This document shows positions 1 through 7,604 of a stretch of 52,626 bases of DNA, piece by piece (positions within the stretch are counted from its first letter, which is position 1; every line of letters begins with the position of its first letter). The DNA lies in contig JANPJV010000061.1 of NCBI GenBank assembly GCA_031425695.1, positions 1 through 52,626 on the forward strand, read 5' to 3'. The notes under the pieces were generated by a model. The model made no database searches and had not been told where the DNA came from. It saw only the letters and a list, made by a program, of their open reading frames with translations. Both the position numbers and the translations under genes were made by a program. The DNA is from JANPJV01 sp031425695 (GTDB lineage: Bacteria > Pseudomonadota > Gammaproteobacteria > Xanthomonadales > SZUA-5).

Positions 1-1
1 G

Positions 2-61
2 GAAGAAGGCTCGATCCTCGGCGGGCTGGGTGGGATCGTGAGCGGCGATCGCGGGTTCTGA
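2..61 (+). CDS. 3' end of an unidentified gene (partial)
   Basis: An open frame enters from the left edge and stops with TGA at 59-61. The visible tail is 19 residues and glycine-rich (GGLGGIVSG, ending DRGF). This suggests the flexible end of a longer protein. The family cannot be named from so little. The frame could also be chance, because nothing upstream is visible. Confidence 0.35.
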   Translation, partial: EEGSILGGLGGIVSGDRGF

Positions 62-71
62 GGATGTGGGT

Positions 72-216
72 GTAGGTCACGTTGCGCCCGCGATGCGCTG
101 CGGGTGGCGACAACGACGATCGGGCGCTACGTGACAATCGACGCCGCGCAATGTCACGTAGCGCCTGATGACCGCTTTCGCAATGAACGATATTCCGCAG
201 GCGCAACGTGACCTAC
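72..216. repeat. Nested palindromic intergenic element, copy 1
   Basis: The outer inverted repeat is 72-88 with 200-216 (17 bp, GTAGGTCACGTTGCGCC and its complement). The inner inverted repeat is 123-136 with 152-165 (14 bp, GGCGCTACGTGACA). It has the same architecture as elements at 4440-4520, 42392-42506 and 51652-51739, but with CTACGTGAC in place of CTACTTGAC on the inner arm. It lies between the partial gene and the HNH gene. No open frame fills it. Confidence 0.8.
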
Positions 217-268
217 AAGTCAACGCGACCTACGCTACACTCAAGGGGTTAAAGCGCAGGAGGGCTGG

Positions 269-844
269 ATGCACGCCGATCTGCACACGACGCGTGTGTT
301 GTCACTCGACAGCTCCGGCCGCATCCTTGACTGGATCAGCTGGCAGGACGCGGTTTGCCTCTATGTGCGCGGCGCGGTGGCCTGGACGCTCGGGCAACCT
401 TGCCTGCTGGTGCATGGTGGACAGTGCCGCGTGACCGGCACCCAAAGCCTGATCGAGCTGCATCCGATCATCGCCAGCCGCTCTCGCGCACGCGCGCTCG
501 GCATGGATCCGGCACCGGCACTCACCAACGCCGCGCTGTTCGCGCGGGACCGCTCGCTATGCCTTTATTGCGGTGCGCAGTTCTGCCGTGGCGACCTCAC
601 CCGCGACCACGTCCTGCCGCTCTCTCGCGGCGGTCGCGACACCTGGGAAAACGTCGTCACCGCGTGCCTCAACTGCAACGTGCGCAAAGGCAATCGCACG
701 CCCAACCAGGCCAACATGCCCCTCCTGGCCGTCCCCTACCGCCCCAGCTGGGTCGAGCACCTCATCCTCTCCAACCGCCACATCCTCGCCGACCAGATGC
801 AATTCCTGGTCGGCCATCTGCCGAGGAAACGACGGGCGGCGTGA
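269..844 (+). CDS. HNH endonuclease family protein
   Basis: This is a 191-residue protein with an HNH/McrA-like nuclease core in its second half. A zinc pair CLYCG lies near residue 100, DHVLPLSRGG carries the catalytic Asp-His, WENVVTAC follows, and CLNCNVRKG supplies the second pair and the final Asn. Such proteins cut DNA with one metal ion. This stand-alone, four-cysteine form is common in proteobacterial chromosomes and its role is not established. The N-terminal 90 residues show no motif I recognise. The start follows an AGGAGG ribosome site at about 258-263. It converges on glnK. It may be a housekeeping or defence nuclease; the neighbours do not decide. Confidence 0.85.
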   Translation: MHADLHTTRVLSLDSSGRILDWISWQDAVCLYVRGAVAWTLGQPCLLVHGGQCRVTGTQSLIELHPIIASRSRARALGMDPAPALTNAALFARDRSLCLYCGAQFCRGDLTRDHVLPLSRGGRDTWENVVTACLNCNVRKGNRTPNQANMPLLAVPYRPSWVEHLILSNRHILADQMQFLVGHLPRKRRAA

Positions 845-908
845 TCGGTTCGCGGATGTCGGATCGACCGGCCTGGCAGTTCGTCGAAATCGAAACGGGT
901 GATGGCGC

Positions 909-929
909 GGCGAAGACCATGTCTTCGCC
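909..929. terminator. Hairpin between convergent HNH gene and glnK
   Basis: A 9-bp perfect stem, GGCGAAGAC (909-917) with GTCTTCGCC (921-929), closes a 3-nt loop. It lies between two convergent genes, so it could stop transcription from either side. No T-run follows, so intrinsic termination is uncertain. Confidence 0.4.
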
Positions 930-952
930 CCGCCGGCCGGATCTGGCTTTCG

Positions 953-979
953 CGTGCGGAAGGCGTAGCCTTCCGCACG
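953..979. terminator. Hairpin directly downstream of glnK
   Basis: A 12-bp perfect stem pairs 953-964 with 968-979 (CGTGCGGAAGGC and its complement) around a 3-nt loop. It begins 6 nt past the glnK stop codon. Its position fits the 3' end of the amtB-glnK transcript. There is no clear T-run. Confidence 0.5.
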
Positions 980-984
980 AAACC

Positions 985-1323
985 TTACAGCGCGTCGCCG
1001 TCGACCTCGCCCGTCCGGATACGCACGACCTGATCCAGGTTGTAGACGAAGATCTTGCCGTCACCGATGCGGCCGGTGTTGGCGGCCTTGCGGATGGCGT
1101 CGACAACAGCGTCGGCGCGCTCGTCGGTGACGGCGATTTCGATCTTCACCTTGGGCAGGAAATCGACTACGTATTCAGCCCCCCGGTACAGCTCGGTGTG
1201 ACCTTTCTGGCGACCGAAGCCTTTGACTTCCGTGACCGTGATTCCGGTCATGCCCACTTCCGAGAGCGCCTCGCGCACGTCGTCGAGCTTGAACGGCTTG
1301 ATGATGGCTACGACCATTTTCAT
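985..1323 (-). CDS. glnK: Nitrogen regulatory protein P-II (GlnK/GlnB family)
   Basis: This is a 112-residue PII signal protein, the usual family length. It senses 2-oxoglutarate, ATP/ADP and (through uridylylation) glutamine, and in the GlnK form plugs the AmtB channel. The sequence begins MKMVVAIIKPFKLDDVREAL. The T-loop carries RGAEYVVDF with the uridylylation tyrosine near residue 51, and the C-terminal region has TGRIGDGKIFV. The ATG at 1323 is chosen because GAGGAG sits 6 nt upstream. An ATG two codons earlier abuts that site and a longer frame gives non-family residues. The gene follows amtB on the same strand, the reverse of the usual glnK-amtB order, 171 bp downstream. GlnK is preferred over GlnB because of amtB. 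Confidence 0.93.
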   Translation of the reverse strand: MKMVVAIIKPFKLDDVREALSEVGMTGITVTEVKGFGRQKGHTELYRGAEYVVDFLPKVKIEIAVTDERADAVVDAIRKAANTGRIGDGKIFVYNLDQVVRIRTGEVDGDAL

Positions 1324-1381
1324 CTTCATCTCCTCAAAACACTCAAAGCAGCAAAGGGCGCGTGGCACATGGACGTGCCGC

Positions 1382-1411
1382 CATTTTCAGTGACTTAGGT
1401 CACTGAAAATG
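1382..1411. repeat. Perfect 13-bp hairpin between amtB and glnK
   Basis: CATTTTCAGTGAC (1382-1394) pairs with GTCACTGAAAATG (1399-1411) around a TTAG loop. It is the first of two strong hairpins in the 171-bp amtB-glnK gap. It could be an attenuator, a processing site or a stability element for the amtB part of the message. Confidence 0.65.
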
Positions 1412-1444
1412 AAGCGAGGCAAAAATGACATTTTTTGCTGAGCG

Positions 1445-1477
1445 GGTCGGAAAAGTACACGACGTACTTTTCCGACC
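1445..1477. repeat. Perfect 14-bp hairpin just after amtB
   Basis: GGTCGGAAAAGTAC (1445-1458) pairs with GTACTTTTCCGACC (1464-1477), loop ACGAC. It lies 17 bp past the amtB stop codon. On the minus strand it comes before the 1382-1411 hairpin. It may be a partial terminator that sets the amtB/glnK ratio. Confidence 0.65.
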
Positions 1478-1494
1478 TCAAAATGTTCCGACCC

Positions 1495-2811
1495 TCAAAG
1501 GTTGTAGCCGCGCTCGTCGTGCAGCACGAGATCCAGACCTTCGTTTTCTTCGTCTGGCGTCGCGCGCAGCGGCAGCAGCAAGCCGACGAGCTTGAGGATG
1601 ACGAAGGTCAGCACGCCGCTGTAGACCAGCGTGAACAGCACGCTCTGGATCTGGATCAGCACCTGCCCACCGATGCTGCGACCTTCCGCGAGCCCCACAC
1701 CGCCGAGGCTCGCATCCGCGAATACGCCGGTCAGGATCGCGCCGATGATGCCACCGACTGCGTGCACACCGAATACGTCAAGCGAATCATCGTAGCCGAG
1801 TGCGCGCTTGAGCCGGGTGGCGGCGAAATAACAGAGCACGCCGGCGGTGAAACCGATGACCAGCGCACCGCCTGGCCCGCAACTGCCAGAGGCCGGTGTG
1901 ATCGCAACCAGTCCGGCGACTGCGCCTGAGGCGATGCCGAGCACCGAGGGTTTGCGATGCACCAGCCACTCGATGCCCATCCACCCAATTGCAGCAGCGG
2001 CGGTGGCGATCTGGGTAACCAGCATGGCCATGCCGGCGCTCTCGTTTGCCGCGACTGCCGAACCTGCGTTGAAACCGAACCAGCCGACCCACAGCATCGA
2101 GGCGCCGATGACGGTGTAGGTGAGGTTGTGCGGCGGCATCGCGGTCGTTGGATAGCCCTTGCGCTTGCCGAGGACGATGGCTGCAACCAGTGCCGCGATG
2201 CCCGCGTTGATATGGACCACAGTGCCACCGGCGAAATCAATGATTCCCCAGTCCCACAGCAGGCCGCCATTGCCCGACCACACCATGTGCGCCATTGGGA
2301 AATAGACAATCGAGACCCACAGGCAGGCAAACAGCAGTAGCGCGGCAAAGCGCATGCGCTCGGCAATCGCGCCGACGATCAGCGCCACGGTGATGATGGC
2401 GAAGGTCAGCTGGAAGGTCGCGAACACGCTTTCGGGAATGCTCAAGATCAGCGCGCCGCGCGCCATCCCCGCAAACAGTGCCTTGTCGAGATTGCCGATG
2501 ATGGATGCGAGGTTGACCACACCCTGTTCCATCCCGGTGGTGCTGAAGGTCACCGAGTAACCGTAGAGCACCCAGATCACGGTCACGGCCGAGGTGATCG
2601 CGAAGCATTGCATCAGCACCGAGAGCACGTTCTTCGCCCGCACCAGCCCGCCGTAGAAGAGTGCGAGGCCCGGAATGGTCATGAACAGGACGAGCGCGGT
2701 GGCGGTCAACATCCAGGCAGTATCGCCAGCGCTCAAGGTAGGCGCCTCGCCCTGCGACCATGCCGGCAAGGCAAGGATCAGGATGAGCAATCCGTAGAGC
2801 CATCGTGTCAT
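1495..2811 (-). CDS. amtB: Ammonium transporter AmtB
   Basis: A 438-residue Amt/Rh family channel that conducts ammonium/ammonia across the inner membrane. It opens with a signal-like hydrophobic helix ending near LPAWSQ and then about 11 membrane helices. Family segments seen are MTIPGLALFYGGLVRAKNV, GTVVHINAGIAAL and FGVHAVGGIIGAI; the last two carry the pore-type histidines. It ends in a short cytoplasmic tail with LHDERGYNL. The ATG at 2811 gives the normal length; a longer frame reaching 3057 has no family similarity. The gene is preceded by a sigma-54 type promoter at 2908-2922 and followed by glnK, so expression under nitrogen limitation is expected. Confidence 0.95.
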   Translation of the reverse strand: MTRWLYGLLILILALPAWSQGEAPTLSAGDTAWMLTATALVLFMTIPGLALFYGGLVRAKNVLSVLMQCFAITSAVTVIWVLYGYSVTFSTTGMEQGVVNLASIIGNLDKALFAGMARGALILSIPESVFATFQLTFAIITVALIVGAIAERMRFAALLLFACLWVSIVYFPMAHMVWSGNGGLLWDWGIIDFAGGTVVHINAGIAALVAAIVLGKRKGYPTTAMPPHNLTYTVIGASMLWVGWFGFNAGSAVAANESAGMAMLVTQIATAAAAIGWMGIEWLVHRKPSVLGIASGAVAGLVAITPASGSCGPGGALVIGFTAGVLCYFAATRLKRALGYDDSLDVFGVHAVGGIIGAILTGVFADASLGGVGLAEGRSIGGQVLIQIQSVLFTLVYSGVLTFVILKLVGLLLPLRATPDEENEGLDLVLHDERGYNL

Positions 2812-2907
2812 AGGTTTCCCCAAGTTTGATGCGAAGCGGCCGAGCTGTTGGCGAGACGTCGTATCGAATCCCGGCCTACAGTCGAGTAGGTAGCGACGTC
2901 CGGCTTC

Positions 2908-2922
2908 GCAAGTCCCTTGCCA
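2908..2922 (-). promoter_or_regulatory. Sigma-54 (-24/-12) promoter for amtB
   Basis: Read on the minus strand the site is TGGCAAGGGACTTGC. It has the invariant GG and GC dinucleotides with exactly 10 nt between them, as in the RpoN consensus TGGCAC-N5-TTGC. It lies about 97 bp before the amtB start. GTGCAC/GCACCA-like half-sites near 2988-3003, 3020-3026 and 3059-3064 sit 65-155 bp further upstream, where NtrC enhancers are expected. Their dyad spacing is not canonical, so NtrC binding is only suggested. Confidence 0.65.
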
Positions 2923-3077
2923 CCGAGTAGAGCCGCAGCTCGGAAACTGACAAGTGGCTGAACGAGCGCATGTTTTTGAAGTTCTCAGCACTCGGGTGCA
3001 CCAAGCGCGGGCGAAACCCTGCACCACCGCCCGCAAGAAGCAGCAATCGTTCACCACTTTGGTGCGGCGGGCTGGAG

Positions 3078-3157
3078 GTAGCCCGGGTAAGCCGCAGGCG
3101 CACCCGGGGGCAGGCCGCGATGACGTCCCGGGTGCGGCTTCGCCTTACCCGGGCTAC
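3078..3157. repeat. REP-like long hairpin upstream of mgtE
   Basis: The arms are GTAGCCCGGGTAAG with the following GCAGGCGCACCCGGG, and their complement ending CTTACCCGGGCTAC (3144-3157). The imperfect stem is about 30 bp. This type, built on GTAGCCCGGGTAAG, is a familiar extragenic palindrome in Xanthomonadales and Pseudomonas relatives. It lies between the divergent amtB and mgtE genes and away from the amtB promoter. Confidence 0.7.
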
Positions 3158-3212
3158 AAGGGCGCGCGCGCAAAGGCTAGTCTCCGGGCATGCGCGAATC
3201 GCTGGGCCTCTG

Positions 3213-4427
3213 ATGTCCGATTCAATCGAAACAACAGTCGTCCCGGCAAATCTATTCGACCTGGTGCGGTCGACCGATCTCAAGAGCGCGGCGCAACTGC
3301 TCGCGCCCTACTCCGATGCGCAGATCGCGCAGGTGCTCGCGGCGATGAGCCCCGGCCAGGCGGTCGAGGTGCTCGAGGAGTTTCCACTCGATCGTCGCTC
3401 GACCATTGCCGCGGAAACCGCGGCCGGTCCCGACTGGCTGGAGGGGCATCGCTATCCGGAAGGCAGCGTCGGCCGATTGATGGAGCGCGCCCCGGCGGTA
3501 TTTCCCGAGAGCGCGCTCATTGGCGAGGTCATCGAGACCCTGCGCGGCGTCGTGCGCGCGCGCCAGATCGTCTACGTGTTCTGCATCGATGCGAGACGGC
3601 TGTTCACCGGCGTGGTCGCCTTCCGCGAACTGCTGTTCGCCTCACGCGGCGCACGGCTGGATTCGGTGATGGTGCGCTCGCCGTTCGCGCTGCAACCGTC
3701 GACGCCGCTGCCCGAGGCCATGCGCCAGGTGGTGACCCGGCACTTCCCGGTTTACCCCGTCTGCGATGCCAATGGCCATCTGCTCGGCCAGGTACGCGGA
3801 CAGGTGATGTTCGAACAGCAGGCCTTCGAAATCTCCGCGCAGGCCGGCTCGATGGTCGGCGTCGAGAAGGAAGAACGTCTCGCCACGCCGTGGTTGCGCA
3901 GCTTCCGTTTCCGCCATCCGTGGCTGCAGCTCAACCTGTTGACGGCGTTCGTTGCTGGCGCCGTCGTCAGCGTGTTCCAGGGCACGATTGACAGCATCGT
4001 GCTGCTCGCGGTTTTCCTGCCGGTGCTGGCCGGACAGTGTGGCAACACCGGCGCCCAGGCGCTCGCGGTGACCGTGCGCGGCATGACCTTGAACGAAGTC
4101 AAGCCCGGCATGGCCTGGAAGCTGATGGCCAAGGAAGCCTGGCTCGGCCTGCTCAACGGCGCACTGACCGGCATCGTAGCCGGTACCGCAATGTTCGGGC
4201 TCGCGGTCGCGCAAGGCGAAAACGATCCAGTCACGCTGAGCGTGATCACCTTCATTGCGATGAGCCTGTCGTGCATGGTCAGCGGCGTCGCCGGCTCGGG
4301 CATTCCACTGGTCTTAAAACGCCTCGGTGCCGACCCCGCCACCGCCTCGAGCATCTTCCTCTCCACCGCGACCGATGTGTTCAGCATGGGGCTGTTCCTC
4401 GGGCTGGCGGCGTGGTGGATGTTGTGA
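3213..4427 (+). CDS. mgtE: MgtE family magnesium transporter
   Basis: A 404-residue Mg2+ channel/transporter of the inner membrane. The N-terminal helical domain (about residues 1-115) is followed by a CBS pair (about 120-250) that senses cytosolic Mg2+. A C-terminal five-helix membrane domain carries the pore signature LAGQCGNTGAQAL. The ATG at 3213 (MSDSIETT) is the likely start; a longer frame back to 2970 crosses the REP-like hairpin and looks non-coding. No strong ribosome site is visible. In Xanthomonas relatives mgtE often follows ptsI at the end of the regulatory PTS cluster. Here it lies about 18 kb away and on the opposite strand. Confidence 0.92.
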   Translation: MSDSIETTVVPANLFDLVRSTDLKSAAQLLAPYSDAQIAQVLAAMSPGQAVEVLEEFPLDRRSTIAAETAAGPDWLEGHRYPEGSVGRLMERAPAVFPESALIGEVIETLRGVVRARQIVYVFCIDARRLFTGVVAFRELLFASRGARLDSVMVRSPFALQPSTPLPEAMRQVVTRHFPVYPVCDANGHLLGQVRGQVMFEQQAFEISAQAGSMVGVEKEERLATPWLRSFRFRHPWLQLNLLTAFVAGAVVSVFQGTIDSIVLLAVFLPVLAGQCGNTGAQALAVTVRGMTLNEVKPGMAWKLMAKEAWLGLLNGALTGIVAGTAMFGLAVAQGENDPVTLSVITFIAMSLSCMVSGVAGSGIPLVLKRLGADPATASSIFLSTATDVFSMGLFLGLAAWWML

Positions 4428-4439
4428 GACCAGCGTTGC

Positions 4440-4520
4440 GTAGGTCATGTTGCTCGCGCCAGCGAGCTACTTGACGATGCGAACAGTCAAGTAGTCCGCT
4501 TCGCGGACAACATGACCTAC
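4440..4520. repeat. Cloverleaf-like palindromic element, copy 2
   Basis: The outer stem is GTAGGTCATGTTG (4440-4452) with CAACATGACCTAC (4508-4520). Inside are three hairpins in order: GCTCGC/GCGAGC (4452-4467), CTACTTGAC/GTCAAGTAG (4467-4494) and GTCCGC/GCGGAC (4494-4508). The whole 81 bp can therefore fold as a closed cloverleaf with hardly an unpaired base between stems. It fills the mgtE-tatD gap. Confidence 0.85.
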
Positions 4521-4542
4521 GACAGCGAAACGGCGCTCCCCC

Positions 4543-5307
4543 ATGCAACTGATCGACACCCACAGCCATATCGACGTCCCTGAGTTCGCTGAAGACCGCG
4601 CGGCGGCGATCGAGCGGGCGCGGATTGCGGGGGTCACCATGCAGATCGTGCCGGCGATCGAGGCGGCGAGCTTTGCGGCACTCGCGCAACTTTGCGCAGT
4701 CGAACCCGGACTGTATCCAACCTACGGCCTGCACCCGATGCTCGTCGCCGAACATCGGCCGGAACATCTTGACCGGGTGCGCGAGTATCTCGAGGCCGGC
4801 AAGGCCATCGGCGTCGGTGAATGCGGGCTCGATTACTACATCGAAGGGCTTGATCCCGACACGCAGCGCCACTACTTCATCGAGCAGCTCAAGCTCGCCC
4901 GCGACTATGACCTGCCGGTCGTGGTGCACGCGCGCCGATCGGTCGAGGAAGTGATCTCCCAGTTGCGCAAATTCCCGGGCCTGACCGGCGTCGTGCACAG
5001 CTTTCCGGGCAGCGAGGAACAGGCGCGTCAGCTCTGGAAGCTGGGCTTCACCCTCGGCATCGGCGGCCCGGTGACGTACGAGCGCGCCAATCGGCTGCGC
5101 CGTCTGGTCGCCTGCATGCCGATCGAATACTTGCTGCTCGAAACCGACTCACCCGACCAGCCCGACCAGTGGCAGCGTGGCCAACGTAACGAGCCGGCGC
5201 TGATGGTCCGCGTGGCCGAGGTGGTCGCCGGATTGCGCGGAGTGTCAGTCGAAGAGATTGCCGGGCACACGACGGCGAATGCGAAAAGGGTGTTTCGGTT
5301 GGCGTGA
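4543..5307 (+). CDS. TatD family metal-dependent hydrolase
   Basis: A 254-residue TIM-barrel hydrolase of the TatD/YcfH/YjjV family, proposed 3'-5' exo-DNases or RNases with two metal ions. Metal ligands seen are the opening DTHSHID, ECGLDYY (Glu), VVVHARRS (His), VVHSFPGS (His) and LLETDSP (Asp). The length is normal. It starts with ATG soon after a cloverleaf repeat, with no obvious partner gene. Which of the paralogous subgroups it belongs to (TatD, YcfH or YjjV) is not decided. Confidence 0.88.
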   Translation: MQLIDTHSHIDVPEFAEDRAAAIERARIAGVTMQIVPAIEAASFAALAQLCAVEPGLYPTYGLHPMLVAEHRPEHLDRVREYLEAGKAIGVGECGLDYYIEGLDPDTQRHYFIEQLKLARDYDLPVVVHARRSVEEVISQLRKFPGLTGVVHSFPGSEEQARQLWKLGFTLGIGGPVTYERANRLRRLVACMPIEYLLLETDSPDQPDQWQRGQRNEPALMVRVAEVVAGLRGVSVEEIAGHTTANAKRVFRLA

Positions 5308-5390
5308 CGCCGGTGGTGGGTGAGGCGGTGCGGTTAGGACGCGCAGCGTCCTGCGCCGCCGAACGCCCGAGGCTTTGCCGAGGGCCGGAA

Positions 5391-5507
5391 CCTGCGCTAT
5401 GCGCGGACTCTTTTGCTCCTGCGCTTGCCGGTGTTGGCTCGGCGCCATGCGCGGACTGTTTTGCTGTGGGTGAAAGAGTCCGCGCACAGCGCAGACCCAC
5501 CAAAAGC
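5391..5507. repeat. Repeat family with CGCAGCGCAGACCCACC arms
   Basis: The 204-bp gap between tatD and tcdA holds two left half-units (GCGCTATGCGCGGACTCTTT near 5394 and a variant near 5444). One right arm, AGAGTCCGCGCACAGCGCAG followed by ACCCACCAAAAGC, lies at 5475-5507. Related sequence occurs at 19376-19458, and a fragment lies inside the acyltransferase gene at about 40594-40622. The gap contains nothing else I recognise. Confidence 0.65.
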
Positions 5508-5511
5508 CGGC

Positions 5512-6273
5512 CTACTTGAGCATCCGCCGAATCACTTCCCCCACCGCCACGAACGCAAACGCCCCTGTGACATGCGTCGCAGCGCCCAATCCCCCGCCGC
5601 AATCCAGGCGACCTTCTTCGAGCGTGTCGGGCTTGGCCAGGCAAATGCCGCCGTCGGCGCTCGGGTAGCGGACGTTTTCGAGGGAGTACACGGCCGGCAC
5701 GCCGAAGTAGCGTTTGGCGCCGCGGGGAAAGTTGAATTCTTCGCGCAGCTTCTTGCGCACGAGACTCAGCAGCGCATCCTGTTCCGTCTTGGCGAGATCG
5801 CGCACGCGGATCTGGGTGGGATCGATGCGGCCGCCGGCCGAGCCGAGCACGACCAGCGGGATCTTGCGGCGGCGGCAGAAGGCGATCATCTCGACCTTGA
5901 CGCGGAAAGCGTCGCAGCAATCGAGCACGCAGTCGTAGCCTGCAGCGAGTAGCTCGAGGGTCGACGGCGTCAGGAAGCGCATCTGGGCGTCGACTTCGAT
6001 GGCCGGGTTGATCGCGCGCAGGCGCTCCGCGAGCACTTCGACTTTCGCCTTGCCGAAGGTCCCGTCCAGCGCATGCAGCTGGCGGTTGACGTTGCTCAGG
6101 CAGACTTCGTCGCCATCGATCAAGGTGAGCTTGCCGATGCCGCTCCGCGCGAGCGCTTCGGCTGCCCAGGAGCCGACGCCACCAACGCCGATCACCGCGA
6201 CATGGAGGGCCTGCAGCCGGGTTAGCGCGGCGACGCCGTAGAGCCGGGCAATGCCGGCGAACCGGGGATCCAT
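5512..6273 (-). CDS. tcdA: tRNA threonylcarbamoyladenosine dehydratase (TcdA/CsdL)
   Basis: A 253-residue E1-like (ThiF/MoeB fold) enzyme that uses ATP to cyclise t6A37 of ANN-decoding tRNAs to ct6A. The nucleotide-binding motif GVGGVGSWAAEALARSG spans residues 29-45. It is followed by LIDGDEVCLSNVNRQ and the DAFRVKVEMIAFC segment. The C-terminal region has SLENVRYPS and CGGGLGAATHVTGAF, as expected for TcdA rather than ThiF. The ATG at 6273 shares one base with the stop codon of rluC, so the two are probably translationally coupled. Confidence 0.9.
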   Translation of the reverse strand: MDPRFAGIARLYGVAALTRLQALHVAVIGVGGVGSWAAEALARSGIGKLTLIDGDEVCLSNVNRQLHALDGTFGKAKVEVLAERLRAINPAIEVDAQMRFLTPSTLELLAAGYDCVLDCCDAFRVKVEMIAFCRRRKIPLVVLGSAGGRIDPTQIRVRDLAKTEQDALLSLVRKKLREEFNFPRGAKRYFGVPAVYSLENVRYPSADGGICLAKPDTLEEGRLDCGGGLGAATHVTGAFAFVAVGEVIRRMLK

Positions 6274-7604
6274 CAACCGTCGCTGCCGAGGGCGATCAGC
6301 GTCCCGCGCAGCTCTGGCGCCAGCGGCGCGCTGAAGCGCCGCTCGATCTCGCCCTCGCCCCATGGGAAGGACAGGCTGTGCGCGTGCAGGAACAGGCGCT
6401 TGAGGCCTGCCGCCCGCAACCGCTTGTTGAATTCCTCGTCACCGTATTTATCGTCGCCGGCGAGCGGATGCCCGCTGTGCAGCGCGTGCACGCGGATCTG
6501 GTGGGTGCGCCCGGTCACGATCTCGACTTCGACCAGGGTCGCGTCGGCAAAGCGCTCGAGCACGCGAAAGCGTGACAGCGAAGGTTTGCCGTCAGCCTCC
6601 ACGGCGACCATGCGCTCTCCGCTGCGCAGCTGGTTCTTCTGCAGCGGGGCGTCGACTTCGAACTTGTCGTGCGCCGGGCTGCCCTTGAGTAGCGCGTAAT
6701 AGAGCTTGTGCATGCGGCCGTCGCGGATCAGCGCCTGCAACTTGCGCAGTGCGCTGTGCTTCTTGGCAAACAGCAGAAGACCGCTGGTATCGCGGTCGAG
6801 CCGATGCACGAGCTCGAGGTTGTCCTGCGGGCGGATTGCGCGCAGCGCTTCGATTGCACCCAGTGAGACGCCGCTGCCGCCATGCGATGCGAGGCCACTC
6901 GGCTTGTCGAGCACCAGCAACTCGCGGTCCTCGAACAGCACCGCCGCATCCAGCGCGCCGCGCAGCGAGACACCGGGTGTCGCCGGCGTGCCCGGAGCAT
7001 CCAGCCGTACCGGCGGGATGCGCACTGCGTCACCGCCCTCGAGCTTCTGCTCCGGCTTTGCGCGCTTGCCGTTGATGCGTACCTGTCCAGTCCGCAGCAG
7101 GCGATAGATCGCGCTCTTGGGGACGCCCTTGAGCTGGCTTGCCAGGTAATTGTCGATGCGCTGGCCGGCACGCTCGATGTCGACCGTGACGATGCGTACT
7201 TCAGGAGGTGGCGCGGCAACGACGGGCGCCGGTGCCGACACCGGCCGCATTGCCCGAACTTCGCCAGATGTGGTGCGTGGGCTCCGAGCTTCCGACTTGG
7301 AGCGGGTTCCGGCGTCCGCCGCGGGCCGAACTGCGTGGGTTCGGACCTTGTCCGGACGCTTCGCTGCTGGCCCTGCCGCCTTCGCCGCCGGCCTGGCCTG
7401 CGTGCTGCCACGCTTCGCGGGGGCTTGCGGGCGGGCGGACACGTTGGCTTTGCTTGCGTGAGTCCGCAGCTTGTCCGGACGCTCTGCCGGCTTGGAACCC
7501 AGCTTCTTGCCAACTTGGCTAGCGGGCCGGGCACGCCCGCCTGCAGCCGGCTTTCCGCGCGGCTGGCGCGATGCATCAGCCGGGCGTTTGCTTCGAGAGC
7601 TCAT
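6273..7604 (-). CDS. rluC: Ribosomal large subunit pseudouridine synthase C (RluC)
   Basis: Pseudouridine synthase of the RluA family, acting on 23S rRNA (positions 955, 2504 and 2580 in E. coli). An S4 RNA-binding domain (GQRIDNYLASQL, GQVRINGKR) precedes the catalytic domain, with the active-site Asp in HRLDRDTSGLLLF and the GRTHQIRVHAL motif. From 7604 the protein has 443 residues, with a 118-residue Lys/Arg/Ala/Pro-rich tail. Two copies of the genomic GTCCGGAC repeat are read there as ERPDKLRTHA and KRPDKVRTHA. An internal ATG at 7250 would give 325 residues, the normal RluC length, but has no clear ribosome site. I keep the longer form because its Lys content looks coding; the true start is open. 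It is divergent from rne, as in E. coli. Confidence 0.88.
   Translation of the reverse strand: MSSRSKRPADASRQPRGKPAAGGRARPASQVGKKLGSKPAERPDKLRTHASKANVSARPQAPAKRGSTQARPAAKAAGPAAKRPDKVRTHAVRPAADAGTRSKSEARSPRTTSGEVRAMRPVSAPAPVVAAPPPEVRIVTVDIERAGQRIDNYLASQLKGVPKSAIYRLLRTGQVRINGKRAKPEQKLEGGDAVRIPPVRLDAPGTPATPGVSLRGALDAAVLFEDRELLVLDKPSGLASHGGSGVSLGAIEALRAIRPQDNLELVHRLDRDTSGLLLFAKKHSALRKLQALIRDGRMHKLYYALLKGSPAHDKFEVDAPLQKNQLRSGERMVAVEADGKPSLSRFRVLERFADATLVEVEIVTGRTHQIRVHALHSGHPLAGDDKYGDEEFNKRLRAAGLKRLFLHAHSLSFPWGEGEIERRFSAPLAPELRGTLIALGSDG
7333..7361. repeat. GTCCGGAC repeat unit inside rluC N-terminal region
   Basis: One unit of the genomic repeat, GCGTGGG(T)TCGGACC-TTG-TCCGGACGC, lies in the 5' part of the rluC frame. 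A second, more diverged unit is at about 7457-7483 (GTCCGCAGCTTGTCCGGACG). Both are in the same orientation and keep the frame open. Confidence 0.6.

Noticed and set aside
269..844. HNH protein as homing endonuclease for the adjacent palindrome
   Set aside because: Three further copies of the palindrome lie far from any HNH gene, so there is no support for a functional link.
355..1398. Plus-strand frame running through the HNH gene and glnK
   Set aside because: It crosses two genes in other frames and has no family feature.
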